A stretch of 64,000 bases of DNA from Albugo candida. Its lineage: Eukaryota > Oomycota > Peronosporomycetes > Albuginales. Where the stretch lies: positions 1 to 64,000 of the forward strand of contig JBDOQK010000079.1 in assembly GCA_040437565.1 (NCBI GenBank), given 5' to 3'. The stretch's first letter is position 1. Each line of letters opens with the position of its first letter. The position numbers were made by a program, and so were the translations under genes. The notes under the pieces were generated by a model that saw nothing but the letters and a program-made list of their open reading frames with translations, had not been told where the DNA came from and ran no database searches. Below are positions 1 through 10,149 of this stretch, piece by piece.

Positions 1-167
1 TAACTTTATGTTCATTACCTCTATGTTCGTTTTTTGTACTGGTGTAATTTGTAGCAAAGATATTTCCTATTATCAAGGCCCACATTATGCATTTGTTATT
101 TCAGATTGTATACTGCACGACACTTGTAATGAGCAACTTTTTGCCCCTCTTCTTTTCCGTTAAGGCT

Positions 168-1287
168 TCACAGATATGCGCATAATTTAAAATATCTCAC
201 CACTATAGGATAGTTCGTCGGTCGGGCTACCTTACAGTGGTTTCGTAATCTGGTTAGGGCAATTTCCCATTCAGCACTAGCTGTTTTAAATGTATTGCAA
301 AAAATCGTGTATTCGACTGACGGTAGCTGTGATTGGCCACTTGTAACTTTTATTCTAAATAAAGATGAGCATTGCCAGCCAATGATTGATGACCATTGAG
401 ACGTAAAAAGGACAGTGGCCGTCAACTCGTTTGTCAAAATATCAAGGTCATATTGGAACACGCTGACAAAGTTCGGTTGGGCTACCATGATCTTCCTTGC
501 ACAGCAAGAGTTTTTTCCAACCTCGCAATTGTTCCGGCAGCTCACCCTGAGACCTTTCCGCCACCGGCCTCGTTACTACAGAACAATTTTGATGCCCTAC
601 GGTTGACCGCGACAAGCAAGATTTTGGGTGAACTTTTAGAAAATTTCATTCTCTGAACATTTCCGTCACCCCAGGTGGGGCTTCGTATAATAGGAAATTT
701 ACCACCAGGACCCAGATTCAACCGTGTTGGGCGAAGGGCGTCAGGCACAAAGGCCAAGTGCCCAGTTGCATTGTCAAACGCAACCAAGGCTTGCTTTCCT
801 GGAAGCTGAGCTTCAAAAGTGGGGATCGCTCTCTCGTTCACCTGCTTCAGTAAGTCTTCAGCCCATAAGCGGGCAACCATAAGCGTTACAAGCCGTCATG
901 AGAGGCAAAATTGCTCTTGTCATGGGTCATCAAAATCAAAGGGCGCAGCTCTTCTACCGGCCATGAAATACGAACATTCTCATCATTTCCATCCAAGCCC
1001 TCCACTACCGGCAAACTTTCTTCATATTTCCGCATTCGTTCCAAGCATTTTGAGGATAAGCAACTACATCTTCTCGCGTATGCCTTATGCCCATCGATAT
1101 ATATGTGGTTTTGAACTTCACGGAACGAGATATCCAGGGAATGCAGCCAGCGCATCGTGGTCCGTTTTGAAATTGTTGGTGACGTTGCATACCCAAGGCT
1201 GGAGAGAATCTTTTCATGTATGTGGGCTGTCAATGTATTGATTACAATTTTGAATTTGTACTCCGGAAGATATTGCTGCAAAGGCAA
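168..1287 (-). pseudogene. Decayed DDE-superfamily transposase
   Basis: Three successive minus-strand reading frames match consecutive parts of a DDE endonuclease-type transposase common in fungal and oomycete genomes. At 1287-886 there is a helix-turn-helix-like stretch (TTMRWLHSLDISFREV), then YIDGHK and the first catalytic block RPLILMTHDKSNF. At 880-542 there is the second catalytic block ALVAFDNATGHLAF followed by NLGPGGKFP. At 545-168 there is the C-terminal CCARKIMVAQPNF block. The frame changes between 886 and 880, and roughly 60-100 residues expected between the two catalytic blocks are missing, so the copy is dead. Family identity comes from the ordered motifs; the exact superfamily name is inference. 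Confidence 0.75.
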
Positions 1288-1433
1288 TATACAGTCTTCG
1301 ACTTAGAAAAAGCTCCGGCACTTTGCATGCTTTCCTTGGCGAGACAAAGGCATATTGTCATCCTTTAGGAGCAATTGCGTCCAAGAACGAACACAGCGTG
1401 TGCACCAAATTCCTTTGCCGTCACCTACAGAGA

Positions 1434-2040
1434 TTAGCTTACTTGCTTCAAGGCGTCCTTTACCCGCCTTGCGCAGACGCAAGTATTAGAAAACGGCAAC
1501 CCTACGGTTAGTGCTGCTTGTGTTTGCTGGAGATTCTGATTTGCTATAGCCCCCAGCTGCTCAATGGCATTTTTCAGTACTCTTTCTGACCGCAGAAACT
1601 TCTCTTCCTCGTTACTCTCTGATGGAAGATACTGAACAGTTGCGGTCTCCATTGTTTGAGCTTCGTCGGCCTGATTTTTGTTCACTTCACTAGGTTCCCA
1701 ATACTTAGTCAGAGGCCACCAACCAGCGGCAGCGCATCTTTTTGAGGCGGTCTTTTGCCTTGGGGTGCGTGCGGAGCTACCAACATAGCGTGATGGTCTA
1801 TTCGACGATTCGTCTGGCTGCGTGGCTCTGATTGCCGACAGAAATGTTCTCTGTATGTTTTGTGCAACTCCTTTAGCTCTTTTTACTCAGAATCGAGGAT
1901 TCGTCCTCCTAACTACAACTGGCGTCATCAGAGCCACCTGACACGGCCAAAGCACGATCATCCATCTTTCGACGCTTACTTTCCACATCCAGTTTGGACC
2001 AAGCCTTCATCTTTTTGATGGAGCAGTAGAACGCGGCATT
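1434..2040 (-). pseudogene. Possible N-terminal remnant of the same transposon
   Basis: A minus-strand reading frame at 1685-1434 encodes a charged, Gln-rich segment (SNEEEKFLRSERVLKNAIEQL), and a further open stretch near 2040-1905 encodes a Lys/Arg-rich segment (KLDVESKRRKMDDRA). They lie upstream of, and in the same direction as, the DDE transposase relic. They could be its N-terminal region or the tail of another decayed element. No domain is recognised. Confidence 0.3.
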
Positions 2041-2381
2041 AGGTGGGGAAGATCAGAAGCTCGGATGCGGTGGCGAAGCCTCGCTCAGTATGGGTCTATT
2101 CCACACGGGTAGTGGGACCCCTATATAGTAATGAATTGGTCCAAGAGGTAGCGTAACACCTATAAATTAATTTTAGTTTTAGAATCTGGCCACCGCACTC
2201 ACCTAGTGATGGTTATAAGTATCATTTCTCAATTTTCCGGCTACTGCGTAACCCGCTAATTTATTACAAAACAACTCGAAAAACTACCTTTTCAACTCTC
2301 TCCTCTGGAAAAAAATGGTTCAAGTCGACAAATCGACACAGCCCAGGGTGCTAGTGTCCACTTGTAGTGACGTGGTAACCC

Positions 2382-2612
2382 TCATGAGTCACCCAGCTTT
2401 GGGTGATTGCATGATAGTTGATGAGTCATAACCCCTGTGTGATAACGTGGAAAGTACCCCACCGCCAGTGTGACGGTACAGGGTAATACCGGTACTACTG
2501 GTGTCAGATGTGGTATCCCTGGTACGTGCGGTACTGTCATTACCTCGTCATAGAATGACGCAAAAGCAACTGCAAGTGTGGACGACACTAAAAGTCCCAT
2601 TCTTGCTGACAT
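2382..2612 (-). CDS. Short ORF with signal-peptide-like N-terminus
   Basis: The frame opens with ATG at 2612 and encodes about 76 residues. The N-terminus (MSARMGLLVSSTLAVAFASF) has a short basic start and a hydrophobic core typical of a secretion signal. The rest is rich in Pro, Val, His and Thr and has no recognised domain. No RxLR or CHxC effector motif is seen. The ORF sits between transposon relics and is short enough to be chance. The underlying DNA on the plus strand is rich in GGTA/GTAC words, so it may be simple-sequence-derived. Confidence 0.2.
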   Translation of the reverse strand: MSARMGLLVSSTLAVAFASFYDEVMTVPHVPGIPHLTPVVPVLPCTVTLAVGYFPRYHTGVMTHQLSCNHPKLGDS

Positions 2613-2670
2613 GATCAAGTCACAGGAGTCCTTACGTAAGAACTAGAGTCGAACACGGGCGAAATTTCGC

Positions 2671-3288
2671 GTGGAGCTCCCAAAGCTGAAAGCCTCGGAT
2701 ATTGAGGCTTTACTGCAGCTATATGCTGATGGGGAGCACACGGATTGGTCTGCTCTGTCTGCGAAATTGAAAGAGGCAAGACCTTTCCAAATCCGGAAAG
2801 CAACCTTCCCGATGGTCTTGGAGACGGGCCAGTCCTTGACCCGTACTCCAAATAGGAAAATTTTGACCTCACTGATGCGAGATCACGGCAATCCGGTCTT
2901 TGAAAGCTTACTTGAGAGCCGGTCAATCGCTCAAGTATCCAAAATGCCAGGGGGCAACATCAGGGTGATGGTCACCACGGCGGATGCCTGCCAACAGTCG
3001 GACTATCGTGGGAGAAAGTATTTTTTCGGTAGTTTGATATTCCTTACACAAAATACTACCTCGATGTCTTTGGTGTAGGCGTGGAGGAAGAACGAATCAA
3101 TATTCCCCGCGCTTTTCGCAAACTCGGGTGTCAAGTGGTGTATGACACCTTTCGCCAGACGGTTCCCACTAAAGAAGTGGTGATGTCGACTTGGAGAGTC
3201 TACTTTGGCTGCTCAACGTGTCCCCAACAACTGGTTAGAGTTGGTAAAGTGATTGAACAAATCGCTTACGACAAACAGCTCTACCCAG
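2671..3288 (+). pseudogene. LINE ORF1-like (gag-like) region
   Basis: Two adjoining frames (2671-3078 and 3081 onward) encode a segment like the ORF1 proteins of oomycete LINEs. It begins KLKASDIEALLQLYADGEHTD, and later frames read AFRKLGCQVVYDTFRQTVPT and then STWRVYFG. The frame break near 3060-3081 separates the halves. ORF1 proteins bind the element's RNA. The match is by general resemblance only, and the assignment rests mainly on position upstream of the reverse transcriptase. Confidence 0.5.
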
Positions 3289-3388
3289 NNNNNNNNNNNN
3301 NNNNNNNNNNNNNNNNNNNNNNNNNNNNNNNNNNNNNNNNNNNNNNNNNNNNNNNNNNNNNNNNNNNNNNNNNNNNNNNNNNNNNNNN
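3289..3388. other. Assembly gap of 100 N inside the LINE
   Basis: There are exactly 100 N. Unlike the other six gaps in this window, the flanks (…cagctctacccag and tctgatgacgatcg…) are not copies of each other, so real element sequence, including the front of the reverse transcriptase, is probably missing. Confidence 0.95.
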
Positions 3389-5090
3389 TCTGATGACGAT
3401 CGAACCTTTGGAAAATTTACTTCGTCAACATGAAGAACATGGCATTTGGATTAATGGCACGACTGTCGCAACTGGATTATTTTTTGCGGACGATTCGACA
3501 TTGCTTTCAGAGACACCAAATGGTGTTTTGCCGCAAGTCGAACTCTTCCAAGTCTATTGCGATGGATCGGGTGCGAAACTCAACTTGAGAAAATCATCTT
3601 TGCTCTCGTTGAAGCGGACCATGCCATGTCCACGTGTTCCCAATTTGACCATAATGGATGGGTCCGAAGGATTCGGTCAAGTATTGGGTATTCCGTTCGG
3701 TCAGACACCGACTCATTCGATGGTTATTTCAACTCTTGACAAGCGTTTCTACAAAGGGTTTGGTGTATGGTTTCGACGAGCAAGAACTGCTCGTGGTCAA
3801 CTACTGGTTGCGCAGACGATGATTTTATCACGTCTGTGGCATTACACGATGCACGTTTATATACCAGCAGAGACTATTCGACAGTGGCAGTCAATGTTAT
3901 ATCGATTTGTGCTTGGTCGGAAATACAAAAAAAGATTTAAAACATGTTCACCTACTCAGCAAAGAGTTTACATCTTCGTCGACAGGATGGTGGACTACAA
4001 GTTCCTTTTTTGGTGGGACGACTGAAGCTACAATGTCTTCGATTCCTTCAGCATCCGATGCGTCGACAGCTATTCCTGCGAATTGGACAACTACTTCGAC
4101 AGAATTATTACAGGTCAATCAATCTTCCTTTGGACCACACAAGCCGATGGACATTTTCACCATCGCACCACATCGATATGGGAAATGGTTGAATGGGAGA
4201 GCACATCGTCATGGTGGGAGCACGCATTTGAAATGTGGCATCAGATGGTTTGGAGCAGTACAATTACAGATTTGAATGTTTCACAACGCCGTCAGTACTA
4301 CATGGAACAACCGATGTGGTTCCACTACTACCAAGCATTACATTATGAAGCTGCTACTCGCCATCCGAGTACGCAGAACGTTTGGTACAATCTTGGTATG
4401 GAGGACGAACCACATCGCACATTTCGAAAAACGTTTGCTACACTTTTCGACGTTTGAAGTCTGCAAGACTTTATTCGTGAAAGCGACACATGGCCAACCA
4501 TGAAGGATTTTGTCGACATATATTACAACGAAAGAGCTAAGTACATCGGATATGGCTGAAGAAAAGCTGCTGAGTCGACTTTACAATGAAGTCACGCAGA
4601 TACTACAGCGTATCCACTCGACGATTGGTCTTATCACTTGGATCCAACCAAACACAAGTGGCAGATCGTTCTATGTGGGAGTACAATGCAAGGAGAGGAA
4701 ACATTATTTCCCTTCCATTCCACGCCGTCAACTCTCACGAATCGTCTGGAAACCTCCTGCACCAACCAAGAGTCATCCGATGTCGACAAATTGGTCATCA
4801 CGGGAGAGATTGGACGCACTGGATACCGAACGAGTGGGAACATTTATGGCTACATCACGGCATCTTCGGAAATGTCTATTACCGAGTTACGAAAATTTAT
4901 AGTTCCGTCTGGCTTTTCGGATGCTTCCAGTTCAATCTCGTTTCTGGTTCTTAAAGGATAATCAGCCCGACATTATATTGTGCATGCTGCCTTCGTGTGG
5001 GGCAGTGAAATCCGATCAACATCTCCTTTTAGAGTGCGATCACAAGGCACAATTATGGAGGGAGTTACTCCCTAGTTGGGAGTAATTCTT
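3389..5090 (+). pseudogene. LINE reverse transcriptase and zinc-binding tail
   Basis: After the gap the frame up to 4025 encodes the palm of a non-LTR reverse transcriptase: GLFFADDSTLL carries the catalytic FADD (usual YADD/FADD), followed by the thumb region (YCDGSGAKLNLRKSS, then LGIPFG). Reading continues in other frames through 4083-4457 and 4510-4961. Near 4980-5080 one frame reads CMLPSCGAVKSDQHLLLECD and then ALW-like residues, which fits the zinc-binding domain at the end of LINE polyproteins. Multiple frameshifts make this a relic. Confidence 0.75.
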
Positions 5091-5180
5091 CTCATCCCGA
5101 CCACGTTGGACGCATATTGCATGTGCAATCGTACCAATACCACGGTCGGATTGGAAAAAATATTTAGAAATTATATCAGA

Positions 5181-6475
5181 TTTATGGCTTGCATTGCAGG
5201 CGGTGACACTGCACTTCGTCTGGACCGATCGGTATCGTCGTTTGTTCGACCAGCGATCAGCAACTCCGACAATTCCAGCACTTTCCGGGATCTATACCAC
5301 GTTTAGTGCGCACGTTCGGTACTATCGAAGACAGTGTTACGACCAAGACGAGCACATTTTGCTTGCAAAGATGCTGGATCAACTCGCAACGCAAGGATTC
5401 TTTGGTGGGGTTTTCAGAAGTCGACGATCGTTGCTGCGGGTACGACACAGACAAGTACAAATGTAAGTGCAACTCGGATCCTAATCCTGATTGGATGGCA
5501 CTGTTCCGCCTAATGTGGTTCACATCAATTTGCAAACCACGGTACTTTTAGACCATTTTTACAACTTTACAACTTTACAGCATTTACAAGCTGGGCACAG
5601 TCTCGTATTTAGGGGGCTGAGGCTACAGCAATCCGGGAATTTCAACGAGAAGACATATTATCATCTCTCACACGTATTTGACGAAACGTTTTTTCTATGT
5701 ATATTTGTTATTTAAGATAACCTAGGCAACCAGAGAAGTCAGTTAGTCTAATTCTAGTAATATAGACACCTTCAATTGATGGGTATAAGTATCGTGCCCC
5801 TTAGTGTGGGTATTAATGATCATGTTTTTTACAAACTCGAAAAATACCCATGGATACAAAGGTTCCTGGTGAACAATTTGCTTCCATGTTGAAGATTATC
5901 TTATCCGAAGACTACCAAAATAGGCTAGAAACCGAATTAATTGTGTACATTTAATGGACCTCACGTTCCGAACTTTCATCTGTTTACCGGTGTGATTTGT
6001 AGTTAGGATGTCACCAAATATCAAGTTTCGCCCCTTTGGAAAAGCTGTTCCTTGAGAAAGGATTTGACTAGATAAAGAAAGATATATCCGGACACGGAAC
6101 TAAGAAATAATACAGCGAGATATCGACCTGTGGGCACACTTACAGTCTCGCGTCCTTTACCATTAGCCTACATGAACACGACGTTCATAGCAAGTTTCAA
6201 CTATTACACAGCTAGTAAACAGTCTGTGTGCGGTTTCTGCCGAAGGGTCTCACTGACTAACAGCGTTTGTGGCGATATTTGTGATCTTACTATCAATAAT
6301 TAGATGCGCAGATGGATTCAGCATTCGTATGATTAAGATATCAAGCTATAATGCTCCATCAACTACTCATTTCTGCACAGGGGAAATGATATGTCGCCTG
6401 ACATGCCGTTTACCTTGCCAAGGTAGGCAAAAGTAATTGGAATTCTGATGTTACGTAACGGAGTAGATTTTGATA
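5181..6475. other. No convincing gene
   Basis: Only short overlapping reading frames occur, without recognisable domains. The first 300-500 bp may be the 3' tail of the LINE. The remainder looks like ordinary AT-rich intergenic DNA. Confidence 0.5.
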
Positions 6476-7429
6476 CTACAAAAAGATCCCCGGATAGGGA
6501 AAGATTTCCGACAGAAATGTTTCGCATATCATCTTCCGATCTTGCTTTTGAAATAGCGTGCGGGTTTTTTTGTTGGCTGACAAGGCTACGACGTTTGTAG
6601 ACCAGTTTTGACGTTCCATCAATCGCCAGAGTGCTTTCATAGCGAGAACCTGCGCCTTATCTCCCATTATATCATCTTTAAAATCATTAACGCCAGTAAA
6701 CATGAACACCAGAATTGGACAATGAAATCTCGTCACACCCCAGATAGCTTCCAGTATACGAGCATGGATTCTGTAGACCCGTTTTTCAGCCTGATAAAAG
6801 TAAGTTTGCGACTGTATGCTGTTTAATTGAAACAGCAGCGGGGCCAAGTAATATGCTGATTTCGCACGAATGGGACTGGGAGAAACAAGACAATCCTTTG
6901 GTAACAGTAAAGAATTCTCATGCAGTCTCCGCTGCGCCTTCAATTTGCGGAAATAGACGCGCAATTCTGCACCGCTGTAGGTAAGTATAACTTCATCTCT
7001 CCTTCTCTTTACATATTCCAGCACAGAGCATGGAATCACGACGATATCGACCGACATGTCGTTCACGAGATAGCTTATTGCCATGTCGTTCTTGACAAAG
7101 TAAACGCAACATTGTAGGAAAGTCGTAATGGTGACATAGATTCTCATCTCAATACAGCCATTTAATGCTTCAAATTGCAACGAGGTGTTTTGTCGCTGTA
7201 ATGCTTGTCGAAAGATCCCATAGTCAGAATTGGGCAATCTATCGGTCAGATCTGTCAAGTCTATCAATAGGTCAGATTTGAGTCGGCGTCTCTATAATTC
7301 TGAATCATATACATCATGATCGGTTTTTCGACCGCAGTGGATAGCAATCAAAAAGTTCTTAAGACTGGTACAATCCAAAAGCGGATAAAGTAAGTCGAGT
7401 GAGCCAAAACATTCGATCAATGTGAGCAT
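6476..7429 (-). pseudogene. F-box-like family protein with internal stop, copy 1
   Basis: A minus-strand frame starting at ATG 7429 is open except for a single in-frame TAG at 7292-7294 (codon 46), and otherwise runs to 6476 (317 codons plus stop). The first 45 residues (around LLDCTSLKNFLIAIH) resemble the helical F-box pattern of a substrate adaptor for SCF ubiquitin ligases. The rest has no recognised domain but aligns along its length with the second copy at 57204-58107. In that copy the residue at the TAG position is Trp (IWKYR), so TAG most simply arose from TGG. Conserved blocks are TTFLQCCVYFV, YSGAELRVYF and FLSEIFPYP. F-box identity is a moderate inference. Confidence 0.55.
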
Positions 7430-7721
7430 TTCGTATCCCAGCAGGCAATGTGCGTAGCTACACCTGCCATTTGTTGACCAGAATCGACAGTTGTATGCGT
7501 TTATGGCTACACAAGAATTGCTGGAGAAGAACGCTCAAGTGATGGTAATTTGGAGGCTGTTTATAGTTCAATCAACATGCAACCGTTGAAGAGACAAGTG
7601 CACATCTTCACTGTCTTCTAGACAGTTAGCACTTGGTACGCGACATGGTAAAATCAACTGTAGACGTACTGAACGTAAGGGGACGAATACCAATTGACAC
7701 GAAATAGTGAGTCGAACGGAG

Positions 7722-9017
7722 ATGACATCAGGTATTACCACTCGTTCCGATCATCAAATAACTTCTAAATATTCTGCAGAGTACTCGAACATCGTTAGTG
7801 CACATATTCATATACTTGAATTGTTTTGCCTCATAACAACAAAAAGAAGATGCAGATCTCATGAAAAATGGCAGTGGCCTTCCGACCGAACTCGGAAATA
7901 CTCAAAATTTGGTGTCCGCCAGGTGAAGAGATCTTCTGTGCGCTTAAGTATTTTACCACGTTATTATGTTAGATATGGCGTAAACTTGCTTACATTCTGG
8001 AGCAACTTGCTACAAGAGTCGATGAGAAGAAAATCGATGAGTATAGTGCACAGCTCATTGAGCTGTTGCCAGAAATAAGTGAAGTTTTCGATCGGATTGA
8101 TTGCTTATGCAAGGTTGGATTTATCATGGACGCATTGCGGCGATATCACAAACAATATAGCAGTTGTTTTGAGGTTCGTCGAATGGCAATGAGAAGTTTT
8201 GTGGACGAGTATTTTACGCAGCTGCAATGTCACTTGGAACCAATATCAACCACAAGTCCCGAGTTCTCACGTATCACTGACTATTGGAGCGCGGATTCTT
8301 CTGCGGCAAACTGGAAAGTAGTGAATGCGTTTCGAATACAAAACAAAATAGAAAGTCGGGCTTTTACAAAACTCAACAATCGGAAGGTATCAAATCCACG
8401 CCTTCTTGATAGGGAATGACGCGCCTGTGCATTTATTGATTCTTATGGCAGGTACTTTGGCATGCGAGCCGAGGTAACAATTGGGTTCCAATCCTTCGTT
8501 ACGGTCTTTGCATCGAGCACGCCCGCAATGGCTTATTTGGAGCAGGTCTTTATTTCGCCGACATGGTAGGTGAGAATTTTTTTTCTAATAGCGTTCCACT
8601 CTCAAATTGATAGTTCGTATTTCTATGCAGCCATCCAAGTCGCTTCAGTACAGTCGAGATTTGAAATCAATAATTCATCCGACCAGGCTGCTGCTCCTGT
8701 GTGAGGTAGCCTTAGGCCGAACGAAACAATTCAGTTCATCAGACCGACGTGCAGAGGCATATGTGAATAAGTTTCCGCATCTACGTTTATTCGATAGCTG
8801 CTCCTCTGATGGAACTTACGCGGAAAATTTCGATGGATTTGTCGATGACAACGGTGCAATCTGGCCGACGGTATCAGCTTGTTCTTTTTCGCATGCGGAA
8901 AGTACACAGTACATTATTTACGACAATACGCAGGCCAAAATGCGTTACCTGGTGCGGGTGGAGGAGACACGTGAGCCGCTTATGAGAAATAGCTTTTTAT
9001 CTACTCGTTGGAATTAA
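7722..9017 (+). CDS. PARP-like ADP-ribosyltransferase, short form, catalytic Glu replaced by Gln
   Basis: Four exons (7722-7922, 7973-8386, 8452-8565, 8631-9017) join in frame to 371 residues. The introns are 50, 65 and 65 bp with GT..AG ends. Residues about 68-205 are helical and resemble the PARP regulatory domain. The catalytic fold follows: VLWHASR (His209, NAD binding), GAGLYFADM (Tyr239) and LLLLCEVALG. In PARPs the third catalytic residue is Glu before the YIVYD-like strand; here it is Gln336 in STQYIIYDNTQAKMRYL. Family knowledge says loss of this Glu prevents polymer formation, so mono-ADP-ribosylation or loss of activity is expected (inference). Zinc-finger, WGR and BRCT domains are absent. 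The gene is paralogous to the one at 31098-32948 and divergent from the F-box-like pseudogene. Confidence 0.82.
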
Positions 9018-10149
9018 TCATCCGCACAAAAATCGATTGCGAAAAAATACTTTGGCTATATCAATCTTTCTAGTCAATCTTTTCTAAAAGACGTGTGATC
9101 GCGACCACGATTGCTCTACTGAAGCTAACATATGACATTATAAGATTGCTAAGTCGATTATATGTACCCATCAAGACGCTTGATGCTGTAGTATCGAAAA
9201 TAAAATCGACCCGATAAAGAGAAGCCACCATGAGACGAAGTTGGCAGCTGCCGCTATGCTTACAGTTCAGATCGCGACCTTAGGCGTTGTCGAGGAGCCT
9301 GGAGACCATTTAGGAAGATTGATTGACTTGTTATATTTAGACTCAATTCGGCTGAGTATCGTTGCATCGAGTTGGTATGAGGAGTGCATGACTGAACATC
9401 AGCAAAAATTTGCTTCTCAAAGTAAGGCTTGTTCTGCAGTTCTGTATCAATAATCTTCAAGACATCTACCATACCATTATGCTTAGCCATCTTTCTTCTA
9501 CCAAACGACAGGAACGAATTTGGCTACTTGGACAGCCGTAGATAGGTTTGATGTCTGCTAAAATAGCGCGCAAATGAAAAAAATGAAGTTATACCTGCAC
9601 CATATTCCAGACGTGAGATAGATCAGAATCTTACAACGCCTGGTGCGTGCCTGCGTGATTGTTTCGTAGCAACGCTTTGATGTACACACGACCTTTTCCT
9701 TACATTCTCACTAACTGAGTAATTGCATGGTTTATTTGATGTCCTTCGTCACTATTAGTCCTGTCTTGAGAATAGCTGTTTATCACTAAAGACTGGATTG
9801 TGTGGAGCTTCGGTATGAAGTGTGGTCTTCATTGGATGGATGCATCAACGTGGTTTTAGATATCAGCAATGTCCACATCGGCTCAGTAACTGCCGTGAAC
9901 CATAAATATCGATTTTCTGAACGTCAAATACAGAAACGTACTCGGCTTTTTATCCGTTTTCTGCAATGAAGCGCATCCCACAAAAGCTCGTATCCAATAT
10001 CGCAAATCATGTGATTCTATCTCTTTGAATATCAGGAGTTTCCGCTCTATTTTGGCAGTGATTTGTAGTAACCAATTCAGAGACATGCTTTTCTAATTGC
10101 ATTTTTCGTTTTTCATCTTGCCACTGCAAAAGATTTCTTTTCAGAACCC
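9018..10149. other. No convincing gene
   Basis: Two overlapping short frames lie here. The plus-strand one at 9241-9453 contains LGRLIDLLYLDSIRLSIVAS, which is faintly F-box-like. The minus-strand one at 9490-9260 begins MAKHNGMVDVLKIIDTELQN. Neither has a recognised domain or clear splice partners. The rest looks intergenic and holds the promoter region of the tyrosinase gene. Confidence 0.4.

Larger units (their letters stand above)
2671..5180 (+). mobile_element. LINE (non-LTR retrotransposon), copy 1, degenerate
   Basis: The plus strand carries an ORF1-like segment, an unsequenced gap, the second half of a reverse transcriptase with FADD, and a C-terminal zinc-binding tail. These occur in the order expected for an oomycete LINE. 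From about 3904 onward the DNA is alignable with 42627-43916, a second, 5'-truncated copy in the same orientation, for example the segment acatgttcacct near 3943 and its counterpart near 42666. Frames change repeatedly after 4025, so the element is not intact. No clean target-site duplication was found. Confidence 0.8.

Noticed and set aside
9241-9453. Third F-box-like gene copy
   Set aside because: Only a short stretch (LIDLLYLDSIRLSI) is suggestive, and nothing downstream aligns with the two other copies.
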